Source of the DNA: Helianthus annuus
Lineage: Eukaryota; Streptophyta; Magnoliopsida; Asterales; Asteraceae
Assembly (NCBI RefSeq): GCF_002127325.2
Contig: NC_035435.2
Span: forward strand, 14,985,502 to 15,049,501
Length of the DNA: 64,000 nucleotides
Reading direction: 5' to 3'
The position numbers were made by a program, and so were the translations under genes. This document shows positions 12,701-22,670 of the stretch, in pieces. The notes below the pieces were generated by a model, which saw nothing but the letters and a program-made list of their open reading frames with translations, did no database searches and was not told the DNA's origin. The stretch's first letter is position 1, and each line of letters begins with the position of its first letter.

Positions 12701-13331
12701 CTCGTGCTAATAACACTGATTGCAACCATTAACATTGTTTATCATCATGTAAAGGTGTTACTATATACCATAAGAGAAGGCCATCGCTTTGTAAGAATTG
12801 TTGAAAAATGTCTAGATGTGGACGGTGAATGGGTAAAGTTAAGAAAAGCACCAAGGCAGGTATGGACATAAGTTGAATTTTACCAAACTTGGCTATCAAT
12901 AGATCTTCAAAAGGAGGCATGTAAAGGAAGTTCATCACAGGATACTCTTAAATGGTTGGGCGTAGAAGCAGGAAAAAATGTTTTACAGTTATAGAGAAGC
13001 CAAAACGCAAGTGTATATTTATCACTTTACGAGCTTATACTTGCAAGCTCCATGCATAGAATAAGTCTGACTACAGTGATGCACTTCAATGTGCAAGCAA
13101 ATTGGCCAAATAATGAAGAACTGTTTGCATGGGTATCGAGTATGATTGTAGAAGTTTTATCCCCTTGCTTGACGAACTTACAATGAGTAATAAAACTGAC
13201 GAGTCATCAACAAGCCTTAGAGAAAAGAGAAGAAAGCACAGAGACTACAGCTCAGAATCTTGGTCAATCCAAAAAGGTTCTTAAAATCCTTAAATGGCGC
13301 CAAATTCCTAACACTGATAAGTGGTGTCAAC
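12701..13331 (+). pseudogene. Array exon block G1
   Basis: This is a copy of the exon block described at G2. The frame has a TAA where G2 reads CAA (in the WTQVEVYQ part), a stop inside VLQLQRSQ, and the TGA after the CLTNL stretch that all copies share. After that TGA the frame goes on to LGQSKKVLKILKW. It is noncoding as it stands. The protein family is not recognised. Confidence 0.7.
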
Positions 13332-13784
13332 TTGGGGTGTTCAAGGTCGGATTATCCGGTTTCCGTATATCCAAAAATTTCAGATAGTGTATATTAATAT
13401 TCGAACCCGTATCCGAAATTTTGGATATGGATTCAGTTATCCAAACGGATATCCGAAATCATAAAAATTTAAAAAAAAAATCGTTTGGTGCATAGATTAA
13501 ATTTAAACCTATATTCTCTTTTCCAAATTTTCAACGTTAAAAACAACTAACTTTTATAAATCCACATCTGAATCCAATAATTTGCTACTTTTTACTATAT
13601 TTCAGTCTAAACATAGTACTAATATACTATATATATATTTTTAAAAAATATATTAGCTTTCGGGTATCGGATAATCCGATTACCCAAAAATTTTAGAAAT
13701 CCACATTTGAATCGAAATCCGAAAATTTGGATTTTTTTGATATTTCGGATTCGGTTTCGGATCCAGATTTTTTTTAACACCCTA
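13332..13784 (+). mobile_element. hAT-type MITE copy M2
   Basis: Termini are TTGGGGTGTTCAAGG and TTTAACACCCTA. The left flank is g(t)gtcaac, a mutated form of the array's gcgtcaac. The right flank is ctcgcgctagtacc. Confidence 0.8.
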
Positions 13785-14400
13785 CTCGCGCTAGTACCAC
13801 TTACTAACCATTAACATTGTATATGATCATGTAAAGGTGTTACTATATAGCATAAGAAAAGGCCTCCACTTTGTAAGAATTGTTGAAGAATGTCTTGATG
13901 TGGACGGTGAATAGGTAAACTTAAGAAAAGCACCAAGGCAGGTGTGGACACAAGTTGAAGTTTACCAAAATTGGCTATCAACAGATCTTAAAAAGGAGGC
14001 ACGTAAAGGAAGTTCATCACGGGATATTCATAAATGGTTGGGCGAAGAAGTAGGAAAAAATGTGTTACAATTAAAAAGAAGCCAAAACGAAAGTGTATAT
14101 TTATCACTTTACGAGTTTATACTTGCAAGCTCCTTGCATAGAATAAGTCTCAATATAGTGATGCACTACAATGAGCAAACAAATTGCCCATATAATGAAG
14201 AACTATTTGAATGGATATCGAGTATGATTGCAGATGTTTTATCCTTACCATGAGTAATAAAAATGACGTGTCGTCATCAAGGCATAGAGAAAAGACGACA
14301 AAGCAAAGAGACTGCAACTCGGCTTCTTGGTCAATCCAAAAAGGTTCTTAAAATCCTTATAGGGCGCCAAATTCCTAACATTGACAAGTGGCGTCAACAA
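13785..14400 (+). pseudogene. Array exon block G2 (best preserved)
   Basis: Reading starts in the first frame after GATCATGTAAAG with VLLYSIRKGLHFVRIVEECL. A 103-codon open stretch at 13942-14253 begins MWTQVEVYQNWLSTDLKKEA and goes on with IHKWLGEEVGKNVLQL, VYLSLYEFILASS and NEELFEWISSMIADVLS. A TGA follows, and beyond it the same frame reads GQSKKVLKILIGRQIPNID and stops at the unit edge. The composition and conserved frame across five copies say this was protein-coding and largely helical. I do not recognise the family. An in-frame TAG (DGE*VN) lies upstream of the open stretch. Confidence 0.75.
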
Positions 14401-14774
14401 CCCGATTTTTTTTCTTTTCTTTCTCCCCGGAAAAAATGTGTTATAGTTAAAAAGAAGCCAAAACGCAAGTGTATATTTATCACTTTACGAGGTTATACTT
14501 GCAAGCTCCTTGAATAGAATAAGTCTGACTATAGTGATGCACTACAATGAGCAAACAAATTGGCCGAATAATGAAGAACTATTTGAATGGATATCGAGTA
14601 TGATTGCAGATGTTTTATACTTACCATGAGTTATAAAAATGACGTGTCATCATCAAGCCATAGAGAAAAGAGGACAAAGCATAAAGACTGCAACTCGGCT
14701 TCTTGGTCAATCCAAAAAGGTTTTTAAAATCCTTATAGGGCGCCAAATTCCTAACATTGAGAAGTGGCGTCAAC
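14401..14774 (+). pseudogene. Partial second copy of the G2 3' half
   Basis: From GGAAAAAATGTGTTATAG onward this repeats the second half of G2 up to GACGTGTCATCATCAAGCC and the AACATTGAGAAGTGGCGTC end. The joint is filled with about 30 bases (CCCGATTTTTTTTCTTTTC, then TTTCTCCCC) that resemble 9217-9245 beside the lone LTR. The TGA after SLP is kept. Confidence 0.8.
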
Positions 14775-15265
14775 TAGGGGTGTTCAAGATTTGATTATCC
14801 GGTTTTCGGATATCCGAAAATTTCAGATAGTGAATAATAATATTCATATTCGAACCCATATCCAAAATTTCGGATATGGGTTCGGATATACAAACGGATA
14901 TCCAAATTCATAAAAATTTTCAAAAAATTCTGTTGGTGCATAGATTAAAACTAAACCTATATTTGTTTTTCCAAATTTTCAACATTAAAAACTATGAACT
15001 TTTATAAATCCAAATCTGAATCCGATCATTTACTATTTTTTACTATATTTCAATCTAGAGATTTTTACATATTTCCCCCTCCTAAGCCTACTTATTACGT
15101 ATTTCCCCAAACCAGAAAATCAATTTTATAGTTCCCCTTTTTTTAGAAATTACCCAATTACCCTCAAATAAACAATCTGATATATCTCGTATATCCCCAG
15201 TTGGTATAAATCCATTATAAAAATGGGGACACACGAATGCATAAAACCATCAATATAATTCTCTG

Positions 15266-15565
15266 GAGTTAATTACTATTTTCGTCCCTGTGGTTTGTCA
15301 AAAATCACTATTTCAGTCCTTTAGTTTAAAAATTGCGATTTCAGTCCCTGTGGTTTCACTTTCGTAACCATTTCAGTCCATGTGGTTTTACTTTCGTAAC
15401 CATTTCAATCCATTTATTCTGTTAGTACAAGGACTGAAATGGTTACGAGGTGGACTGAAATAGTTACGAAAGTGAAACCACAGGGACTGAAATCGCAATT
15501 TTTAAACTAATGGACTGAAATAGTGATTTTTGACAAACCACAGGGACGAAAACAGTAATTAACTC
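15266..15565. mobile_element. Foldback Mutator-type MITE, 300 bp
   Basis: The two arms are long inverted copies (GAGTTAATTACTATTTTCG at the left; CGAAAACAGTAATTAACTC at the right), so the whole element can fold on itself. It is flanked by a perfect 10-bp duplication taattctctg (15256-15265 and 15566-15575). The body carries repeated 'cagtccctgtggtttcac' blocks in both directions. Confidence 0.92.
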
Positions 15566-15575
15566 TAATTCTCTG

Positions 15576-16187
15576 CAGATTTTCTGGGATAAAAACTCAA
15601 GAATTCTTCACCGTTTCTTGAACTTGGTTCTCAAAAAGGCAAGAAATGACCAACTTTTCTTCATATATTATTATATCACCTTTTCTTTGAGTTAAAGAAG
15701 ATAAATTACTTGAATTTGGAGTTGTTTATTGTTGTGGGTTTTGTTTATAATTGGAATTTAAAATGGGTTTATGATCAAATAACTTGAAATCAAGATTAGG
15801 GTTCTTCCTGTTACACCTTTTTATGTTTGATGTTTGCTTTAGTTTACATTTTTCATGAATTATAGTTTAATTTTCAGTAATTAAAGTGAGTTTTGCTTTA
15901 GTTATACTGGGCTTGAATCAAAATTGATGATTGATTAGTTAAGAATCATACTCTAGAGCTCTTGTTGTTCGTTGTTTGTTCACATTTTAGGGTTCTTGTT
16001 CTTCAGTTTTGTGAAAATAGTTGCGAAAAGGTTATAAATTGACACTTCTTTCTGCTTATTAATGGAGCTTTAGTTCTTCATCATATAGGGTTCTTGTTAA
16101 TTTTGTGAAAATAAGTTGTAAAAAGCGTATGAATTGACACAAATTTCTGCTTATTCTTGATCTTTAACTCTTCATCATCTGGGGTTC
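15576..16187 (+). other. Captured noncoding part inside the Pack-MULE
   Basis: T-rich intron-like DNA follows the small MITE, with repeated 'ttcttcatcat..gggttcttgt' segments at about 16075-16105 and 16170-16195. No coding frame is recognised. It probably came with the C2 gene piece as intron or leader. Confidence 0.5.
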
Positions 16188-16694
16188 TTGTCTAATCTTG
16201 AGAAAATCACAAAATCTTGTTTAATCTTTAATGAAACCCTTCAAGTTCATCTCCCAACAATCGATTCTTCGCTTAAATGCGAGATATATATGTTGAGCAC
16301 GGTGCGAAATTATTATGAAGATCAGTTGTTAGGGTTTACTGTAATCCCCTTGTCCGAAATCATCATGAAAAATAGAAAGTTAGATAAAGAGTTCACTTTA
16401 TCCTCAACTGATTTGTTCCACTCGCCTTCGGGCTTCCTTCATCTGTCGTTTTCATACACCGGAGTCTCCCCTGACGTAATGACCATCCCGCCGCCGCATA
16501 CCGCCAAGGGAGCCGCTGATACTGATTCGGAATTAACCGATTTCGACAAAATCGAGTTCCCGGATCCTAAAGTTGTAAAAACCGGTTTTCGCTTGCTTTC
16601 TATTGGTGTTTTGAGGATAATAAGGTTGTTTTTGCTCCTGATGAAGTTTGAGAAAGTTGGGTTCACTGTTAAAGATAGTACTGCATTTGTGTAA
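16188..16694 (+). pseudogene. Captured C2-domain protein fragment
   Basis: An open stretch contains ETLQVHLPTIDSSLKCEIYM, EDQLLGFTVIPLSEI, LDKEFTLSSTDLFHSPSGF and LSFSYTGVSPDVM, followed by an acidic FDKIEFPDPKVV tail. This is the C-terminal half of a plant C2 (calcium-dependent lipid-binding) domain and its linker, where the LxxEFxLSSTDLFHSPxGF block is typical. The C2 N-terminal strands and most calcium-loop acids are missing. From about VKTGFRLLSIG on, the reading no longer looks like the family, so the join there is probably a second fragment or an intron. It has no obvious start codon. It could be transcribed from a nearby promoter but is likely a fragment only. Confidence 0.72.
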
Positions 16695-17278
16695 GTAGTT
16701 GACACACTATCATATATATCATCTGGTGCATGATTATAAATACAGGTAATATTATTATGAATTGCATGGACATTGTGAAATTGTGATTATTTGTAGCAGG
16801 TTCTCTAGTAGCAAAGTCAAAGTAGAACTTGTTATTTTTTTTTTAATTTGTTTGTTCATGTGAACAGTTTGGTTATATTTTTCATGTGCAAAGTGTCCAT
16901 TGGATTTAGTGTCGATATTAGACCAGGTGACAAGCCTAAAAACGACAAAAATGTCCACGTTGTGGTGAGTATGGACACCGTGAACGGAATTTATGTTTTT
17001 TTGAACCGAATCTATTATGAACGGAATCTATGTTTTTGAACGAAATTTATGTTTTTATTATGCGTATTATGGTTTTGTGTGTATTGTTTGACAAGAGTAA
17101 GAAGTAGAAGAATTGGAGTTAATCTGGGTAAATATGTAATTGATTTTACATATTAGAATGGGGAAATATGTAAATATTCATTTAATAAGTCATTAAGGGT
17201 AAAATAGTTATAAATAAGAGTCATTTAAATGAAAAGCGGAAATATGTAATATATATGAGTTAGGGAGGGGAAATATGT
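16695..17278 (+). other. Pack-MULE right interior
   Basis: This is mainly AT-rich DNA. A short open stretch at about 16870-17040 (KVSIGFSVDIRPGDKPKND) is not recognised. From about 17100 there are repeated GGGGAAATATGTAA subterminal motifs that match the terminal repeat. Confidence 0.45.
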
Positions 17279-17522
17279 AATTGATTTTTTGGTTTGGGAA
17301 AATACATAATAAGTAGGCTTAGGTGGGGGAAATATGTAAAAATCCCTTCAAATCTAAACGTAGTGCTCATATACTATATATATTTAAAAAAAATATTAGT
17401 TTTTGGATAACGGATAATCAGTCCAAAAATTTTAGAAATCCACATATGAATCCGAATCCGAAAATTCGGATTTTCGGATATATCGGATTCGGTTTCGGAT
17501 CTGGATTTTTTGAACAGCCCTA

Positions 17523-18154
17523 CTCGTGATAATAACACTGATTGCAACCATTAACATTGTTTATGATCATGTAAAGGTGTTACTATATAGCATAAGAGAA
17601 GGCCTCCACTTTGTAAGAATTGTTGAAGAATGTCTAGATGTGGACGGTGAATCGGTAAAGGTAAGAAAAGCACCAAGGCGGGTGTGGACATAAGTTGAAG
17701 TTTACGAAACTTGGCTATCAATAGATCTTCAAAAGGAGGCATGTAAAGGAAGTTCATCACAGGATATTCTTAAATGGTTGGGCGAAGAAGCAGGAAAAAA
17801 TGTTTTACAGTTACAGAGAAGCCAAAACGCAAGTGTATATTTATCACTTTGCGAGTTTATACTTGCAAGCTCCATGCATAGATTAAGTCTGACTATAGTG
17901 ATGCACTTCAATGTGCAAGAAAATTGGCCTAATAATGAAGAACTTTTTGAATGGGTATCGAGTATGATTGCAGATGTTTTATCCCCTTGCTTGACGAACT
18001 TACCTTGATTAATAAAACTGACGAGTCATCGTCAAGCCTTAGAGAAAAGAGGAGAAAGCACAAAGACTACAGCTCAGTATCTTGGTCAATCCAAAAAGGT
18101 TCTTAAAAATCCATAAATGGCGCCAAATTCCTAACATTGATAAGTGGCGTCAAC
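17523..18154 (+). pseudogene. Array exon block G3
   Basis: This copy keeps an open stretch at 17778-18008 (MGEEAGKNVLQLQRSQNASV, then LCEFILASSMHRLSL and a longer tail SPCLTNLP) before the shared TGA. Upstream a TAA replaces the CAA of G2, and downstream the extra base in AAAAATCC shifts the frame. The longer CLTNLP tail groups G3 with G1, while G2, G4 and G5 have the shorter SLP form. Confidence 0.72.
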
Positions 18155-18604
18155 TAGGGGTGTTCAAGATCGGATTATCTGATTTCCGGATATCCAAAAA
18201 TTTCGGATAGTGAATATAAATATTCGAACCCGTATCCGAAACTTTGGATATGGATTCGGTTATCCAAACGGATATCCGAAACCATAAAAATTTTCAAAAA
18301 ATTCGTTTTGTGCATAGATTAAAACTAAACCTATACTCTCTTTTCCAAATTTTCAACATTAAAAACAACTAACTTTTATAAATCCACATCTGAATCCGAA
18401 AATTTACTGCTTTTTACTATATTTCAATCTAAACATAGTGCTAGTATACAGTATATATTTTTAAAAAATATATTAGCTTTCGGATATCGGATAATCCGAT
18501 TATCCGAAAATTTTTGAAATCCACTTTTAAATCCAAATCCGAAAATTCGGATTTTTGGATATTTTGGATTCGGTTTCGGTTCCAGCTTTTTTTGAACACC
18601 CCAA
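18155..18604 (+). mobile_element. hAT-type MITE copy M4
   Basis: Start TAGGGGTGTTCAAG, end TTTGAACACCCC. The left flank is gcgtcaac. The body is very similar to M5, 1050 bp to the right. Confidence 0.85.
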
Positions 18605-19204
18605 CTCGTGCTAGTACCACTTACTAACCATTAACATTGTATATGATCATTTAAATATGTTACTATATAGCATAAGAAAAGGCCTCCATTTTGTAAGAAT
18701 TGTTGAAGAATGTCTTGATGTGGACAGTGAATCGGTAAACTTAAGAAAAGCACCAAGGCGGGAGTGGACATAAGTTGAAGTTGACCAAAATTGGCTATCA
18801 ACATATCTTAAAAAGGAGGCATGTAAAGGAAGTTCATCACAGGATATTCATAAATGGTTGGGCGAAGAAGTAGGAAAAAATGTGTTACAGTTACAAAGAA
18901 TCCAAAACGCAAGTGTATATTTATCACTTTACGAGTTTATACTTGCAAATAAGTCTGACTATAGTGATGCACTACAATGAGCAAACAAATTGGCCGAATA
19001 ATGAAGAACTATTTGAATGGATATCGAGTATCATTGCAGATGTTTTATCCTTACCATGAGTAATTAAAATGACGTGTCATCATCAAGCCATAGAGGAAAA
19101 AAGACGAAGCATAGAGACCGCAACTCGGCTTCTTGGTCAATCCAAAAAGCTTCTCAAAATCCTTATTGGGCGCCAAATTCCTAACATTGACAAGTGGCGT
19201 CAAC
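18605..19204 (+). pseudogene. Array exon block G4
   Basis: This copy of the exon block shares with G5 a short deletion in the LASS..HRISL part (ACTTGCAAATAAGTCTGAC), which shifts the frame, and the TAA in place of CAA. The end reads TATRLLGQSKKLLKIL-like and stops at gcgtcaac. It is a pseudogene and is almost identical to G5. Confidence 0.75.
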
Positions 19205-19654
19205 TAGGGGTGTTCAAGATCGGATTATCTGATTTCCGGATATCCAAAAATTTCGGATAGTGAATATTAAAATTCAAACCCGTATCCGAAACTTTGGATA
19301 TGGATTCGCTTATCCAAACGGATATCCGAAATCATAAAAATTTTCAAAAAATTCGTTTTGTGCATAGATTAAAACTAAACCTATATTCTCTTTTCCAAAT
19401 TTTCAACGTTAAAAACAACTAACTTTTATAAATCCACATCTGAATCCGAAAATTTACTGCTTTTTATTATATTTCAATCTAAACATAGTGCTAGTTTACA
19501 GTATATATTTTTAAAAAATATATTAGCTTTCGGATATCGGATAATCCGATTATCCGAAAATTTTTGAAATCCACTTTTAAATCTAAATCCGAAAATTCGG
19601 ATTTTTGGATATTTCGGATTCGGTTTCGATTCCAGCTTTTTTTGAACACCCCAA
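19205..19654 (+). mobile_element. hAT-type MITE copy M5
   Basis: Same ends as M4 (TAGGGGTGTTCAAG and TTTGAACACCCC), and it differs from M4 by only scattered bases. The left flank is gcgtcaac. Confidence 0.85.
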
Positions 19655-20254
19655 CTCGTGCTAGTACCACTTACTAACCATTAACATTGTATATGATCAT
19701 GTAAATATGTTACTATATAGCATAAGAAAAGGCCTCCATTTTGTAAGAATTGTTGAAGAATGTCTTGATGTGGACGGTGAATCGGTAAACTTTAGAAAAG
19801 CACCAAGGCGGGAGTGGACATAAGTTGAAGTTTACCAAAATTGGCTATCAACATATCTTAAAAAGGAGGCATGTAAAGGAAGTTCATCATAGGATATTCA
19901 TAAATGGTTGGGCGAAGAAGTAGGAAAAAATGTGTTACAGTTATAAAGAATCCAAAACGCAAGTGTATATTTATCATTTTACGAGTTTATACTTGCAAAT
20001 AAGTCTGACTATAGTGATGCACTACAATGAGCAAACAAATTGGCCGAATAATGAAGAACTATTTGAATGGATATCGAGTATGATTGCAGATGTTTTATCC
20101 TTACCATGAGTAATAAAAATGACGTGTCATCATCAAGCCATAGAGAAAAAAGGACGAAGCATAGAGACCGCAACTCGGCTTCTTGGTCAATCCAAAAAGC
20201 TTCTCAAAATCCTTATTGGGCGCCAAATTCCTAACATTGACAAGTGGCATCAAC
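19655..20254 (+). pseudogene. Array exon block G5
   Basis: Near-identical partner of G4 at a 1050-bp offset, with the same deletion and the same TGA after SLP. An extra stop (TTATAAAG) replaces the CAA/AAA codon in LQLQRSQ. This pair marks the youngest duplication step of the array. Confidence 0.75.
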
Positions 20255-20781
20255 TTGGGGGTGTTCAAGATCTGATCTGATTATCCGGTTTTCGGATATC
20301 CAAAAATTTCAGATAGTGAATATTAATACAGTGAATATTAATATGAATCCGTATCTGAAATTTCGGATACGGACTCGGATATCCGAATTTATAAAAAATA
20401 AAAAAAATCCGTTTCGTGCATAGATTAAAACTAAACTTATATTCTATTTTCCAAATTTCCAACATTGAAAACTAAAAACATATATAAATCAACTTCCGAA
20501 TCCGATTATTTGCTATTTTTTTACTATTTTTTACTATATTTCAAACTAAATATAAGGCTCATATACTATATATATTTATAAAGGAATTAGTTTCGGATAT
20601 CGATTATTATCCAAAAATTTTGAAATCCATATCCAAATCCGAAAATTCGGATTATCCGGTTTTTGGATATCAAATTTTCGGATATCCAAAATTTCGGATA
20701 ACCGAAATTTCGAATATTTTGGGTTCAGATTTTCAGATACTTCGGATTCGGTTTCGGATCTGTATTTTTTTAACACCCCTA
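20255..20781 (+). mobile_element. hAT-type MITE copy M6, with its own target duplication
   Basis: It starts TGGGGGTGTTCAAG and ends TTTAACACCCCTA. It is flanked by gcatcaac (20247-20254) and gcgtcaac (20782-20789), an 8-bp duplication with one change, as expected for hAT-type insertions. It is longer than M1-M5 (527 bp against about 450). The insertion split a coding frame, which goes on to the right. Confidence 0.88.
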
Positions 20782-20789
20782 GCGTCAAC

Positions 20790-20880
20790 AAACAAACCCG
20801 GAGTCCAGTATTCAATTGTGGTGCGTCTTTAGCTTTAGCTGTAACTCAAGGTAGTTCTTCAAGTTCTAATGAATTATAAC
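20790..20880 (+). pseudogene. Downstream exon end of the array gene
   Basis: Right of the M6 target duplication the frame from IPNIDKWRQ goes on as QTNPESSIQLW. One base later the sense runs in a shifted frame (ASLALAVTQGSSSSSNEL) to TAA. This seems to be the C-terminal end of the gene whose upstream block was multiplied, now with a one-base frame change. The family is not recognised. Confidence 0.55.
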
Positions 20881-21316
20881 TATTATATAATAAGCGTGGA
20901 TGCATTTAGTTCTCTAGGATTATGGCTCTGTCGAAGTTGCAGGTTAATCTGGATGGGTCAAATTTAGGTCATTGATACAGATTAGAAGCGGGTTTGAACA
21001 AGTCAGAAGTTAAGTTGTTTATGTCACATGTTTTTAGTGTTTGTTTGTTAATTCAAGTAGTGGGTCAAATAAACATGGGATAGTGCATGTATTTTAGGAA
21101 ATTATATGTTATAGGGTTAGTGTATTTTGGGTCTATTTAATGTAACTTTGCAGTGAATGAAAAATGGGTTCTGTAGCAGCAAATTCTCTATATTCGTTTA
21201 AGTGTTCTTTTGTCTGAAAATTCTGAATCCCCAAAAAATAAGTATTATGTAATAAGTGTGGATGCATTTAGTTCTAAACGGTTACGGCTCTGTCGAAGTT
21301 TGATGTTTGCGGGATT
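20881..21316 (+). other. Probable 3' region with a direct repeat
   Basis: No gene is seen. A stretch of about 60 bases around GTGGATGCATTTAGTTCT followed by GGCTCTGTCGAAGTT occurs at 20886-20941 and again at 21246-21302. It may be part of the 3' untranslated region or of an insertion. Confidence 0.5.
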
Positions 21317-21812
21317 CTGTTAGAAAATTTTGATTTATATCCTAATTTTATTAATTAAGTTGTATTATTATTTATATCATAGGTAGCGATGGTTAGGGGG
21401 GACGGGGCGCCCCTGATGGCCACCCATATTGATCACGCGTGGAATGCAAGAAGCGTGATAGTGAGCACGCGTTTTACATCTTTGTATGGTGAGTTGTTTT
21501 TAATGGTAGATGTTTGTGTGGTGGGTGATGGGCATTTCCACTAAAATCCATCACTAGTGATGGAATAATGCTCGATGACATGGCGTAAATTGATCGGATG
21601 TTGATGTTATGAGTGATAAGTGAGTGGTGAGTGATGGGAGCCCCTACCCCCTTATGTTACTTATGCGCCTTGTTCCCTAAGGCAACATAGGGTATAAATA
21701 CCCGTAAACCCGTCATTGGTAACCTAATAATCTTGTATATAGTTCACAAATTCTTTCTCACAAATCTCTCTCAATCAAACTTGTGAATTGTGTTTATACA
21801 TTATCATCCTAC
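21317..21812 (+). repeat. Probable copia-type LTR remnant
   Basis: It runs from TGTTAGAAAATTTTG to ATCATCCTACA, with a TATA box near 21693 and a primer-site-like sequence right after it. No second LTR and no pol are seen, so it is a remnant. The left edge is chosen from the TGTTAG/CCTACA end pair and could be off. Confidence 0.5.
21693..21700 (+). promoter_or_regulatory. LTR TATA box
   Basis: TATAAATA in the setting GGGTATAAATACCCG, about 120 bases before the LTR end and the primer site. Confidence 0.5.
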
Positions 21813-21813
21813 A

Positions 21814-21829
21814 ATTGGCATGGGAGCCA
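21814..21829 (+). promoter_or_regulatory. Degenerate primer binding site
   Basis: TTGGCATGGGAGCCAC differs in two or three positions from the TTGGTATCAGAGCCAC form used by plant LTR elements. Its place right after the LTR end supports the call. Confidence 0.5.
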
Positions 21830-22083
21830 CGTTGAAGAATCACCCAAAGATCATTCATTATCCCTGTTTTATGAAATAAAACTCATCCCTGTTTTAGCAA
21901 AATCATCGAGAAACTCATGAGAACAAAATCGAAAACAAAGAACGTGATTGTTGTTTCAGACTTCATCGCCAACATCAATCGATCAAAAGGATCAACAATT
22001 TTAAATCCCAGAACCATTTTTTAAAAACTCAATCGGAAAACAGTTTTTTTTTCAGCGAAACTCCGACAAATTAGAAAACCCGT
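21830..22083. other. Remnant leader, no gene
   Basis: AT-rich DNA after the primer site with no coding frame. It is likely the leftover leader of the copia remnant. Confidence 0.4.
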
Positions 22084-22670
22084 AGGTCCACTTGGAGGAT
22101 CAAGAAACCTACTTCCTTATTTATACAACACACTTACGAGTGCGAAATCCACGTAAGAATGCAACCTAAGCAAAGTATAACACACACAAGTAACCAATAT
22201 TCACTATCTTGATTAATATGAAGAGAATAGGTACAAACACATACACACAATGTTTGGACAGATTCTTTGTGCTCTCTTGATCTTACTATGTTACAAGTCC
22301 TGTTTTGTTTTTATACACAAAGACTTCTGCAGACCCACGAAACATAACTGGGCCCAAACATTATCCCAAAGCCCACGAAGCATTGGACATTCTTCGTGAT
22401 GTCCAAAACCAGCGAACAACCATAGATGAGGAATGTTCTTCGTTGATGTTGGTTCTTCGGTAAGGTACATTCTTCGTCCAATCATGACAATTTTATACTC
22501 ATGAAATACTAAGATCAATGAAAGAGGTAGGCCCAATAGAACATTCGGAATTTTCCTGAGGTGCATGGCCCAAAAGCATGAATTCTTCATTACCATTTGC
22601 ATGGCAGTTTATGCAATATTTAATTCTTGCATGCATTTAGTCAAAAGACATGACATCAACATGACATCAT
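22084..22670 (-). repeat. Probable solo LTR of a Sirevirus-like copia element
   Basis: Read on the minus strand, its end (TTCGCACTCGTAAGTGTG, a TATA-like segment, then CTTGATCCTCCAAG and GGACCTAC) resembles the end of the Sirevirus-type LTR at about 55325-55392 (TTCCGCACTCGCTAGTG, CTCGATCCTCCGAG, GGGACCTACA). The right edge is uncertain. The interior has several 'cttcgt' motifs. No coding part is attached. Confidence 0.45.

Larger units (their letters stand above)
15058..17346. mobile_element. Pack-MULE-like element carrying a C2-domain gene piece
   Basis: Terminal inverted repeats of about 66 bp are seen. The left end is GAGATTTTTACATATTTCCC and the complement of the right end is GGGATTTTTACATATTTCCC, both followed by the AAGCCTACTTATTA part. 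The flanks ttcaatcta and ttcaaatcta give a 9-bp target duplication with one extra base, as expected for Mutator-like elements. There is no transposase. The inside holds a host gene fragment and a smaller MITE, so the element is non-autonomous. Confidence 0.85.
14775..17522 (+). mobile_element. hAT-type MITE copy M3, split by a Pack-MULE
   Basis: The left half is 14775-15057 (start TAGGGGTGTTCAAG) and the right half is 17347-17522 (end TTGAACAGCCCTA). Between them lies a 2.29-kb Mutator-like element. The halves rejoin to the same sequence as M1, apart from the duplicated target ttcaa(a)tcta. Confidence 0.88.
12248..20789 (+). repeat. Tandem array of [pseudogene block + hAT-type MITE] units
   Basis: Six direct copies of a MITE (M1-M6) alternate with five copies of one exon block (G1-G5). 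Spacing of MITE starts is about 1083 bp (M1-M2), 1443 bp (M2-M3, with an extra part copy of 374 bp), about 1.08 kb (M3-M4 without the inserted Pack-MULE), and 1050 bp for both M4-M5 and M5-M6. Left flanks of M3-M6 are gcgtcaac or a one-base variant. Right flanks of M1-M5 are ctcgtg/ctcgcg, but M6 is followed by gcgtcaac, a true 8-bp target duplication. This pattern is explained by unequal crossing-over between two MITEs flanking one exon block. Confidence 0.9.
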
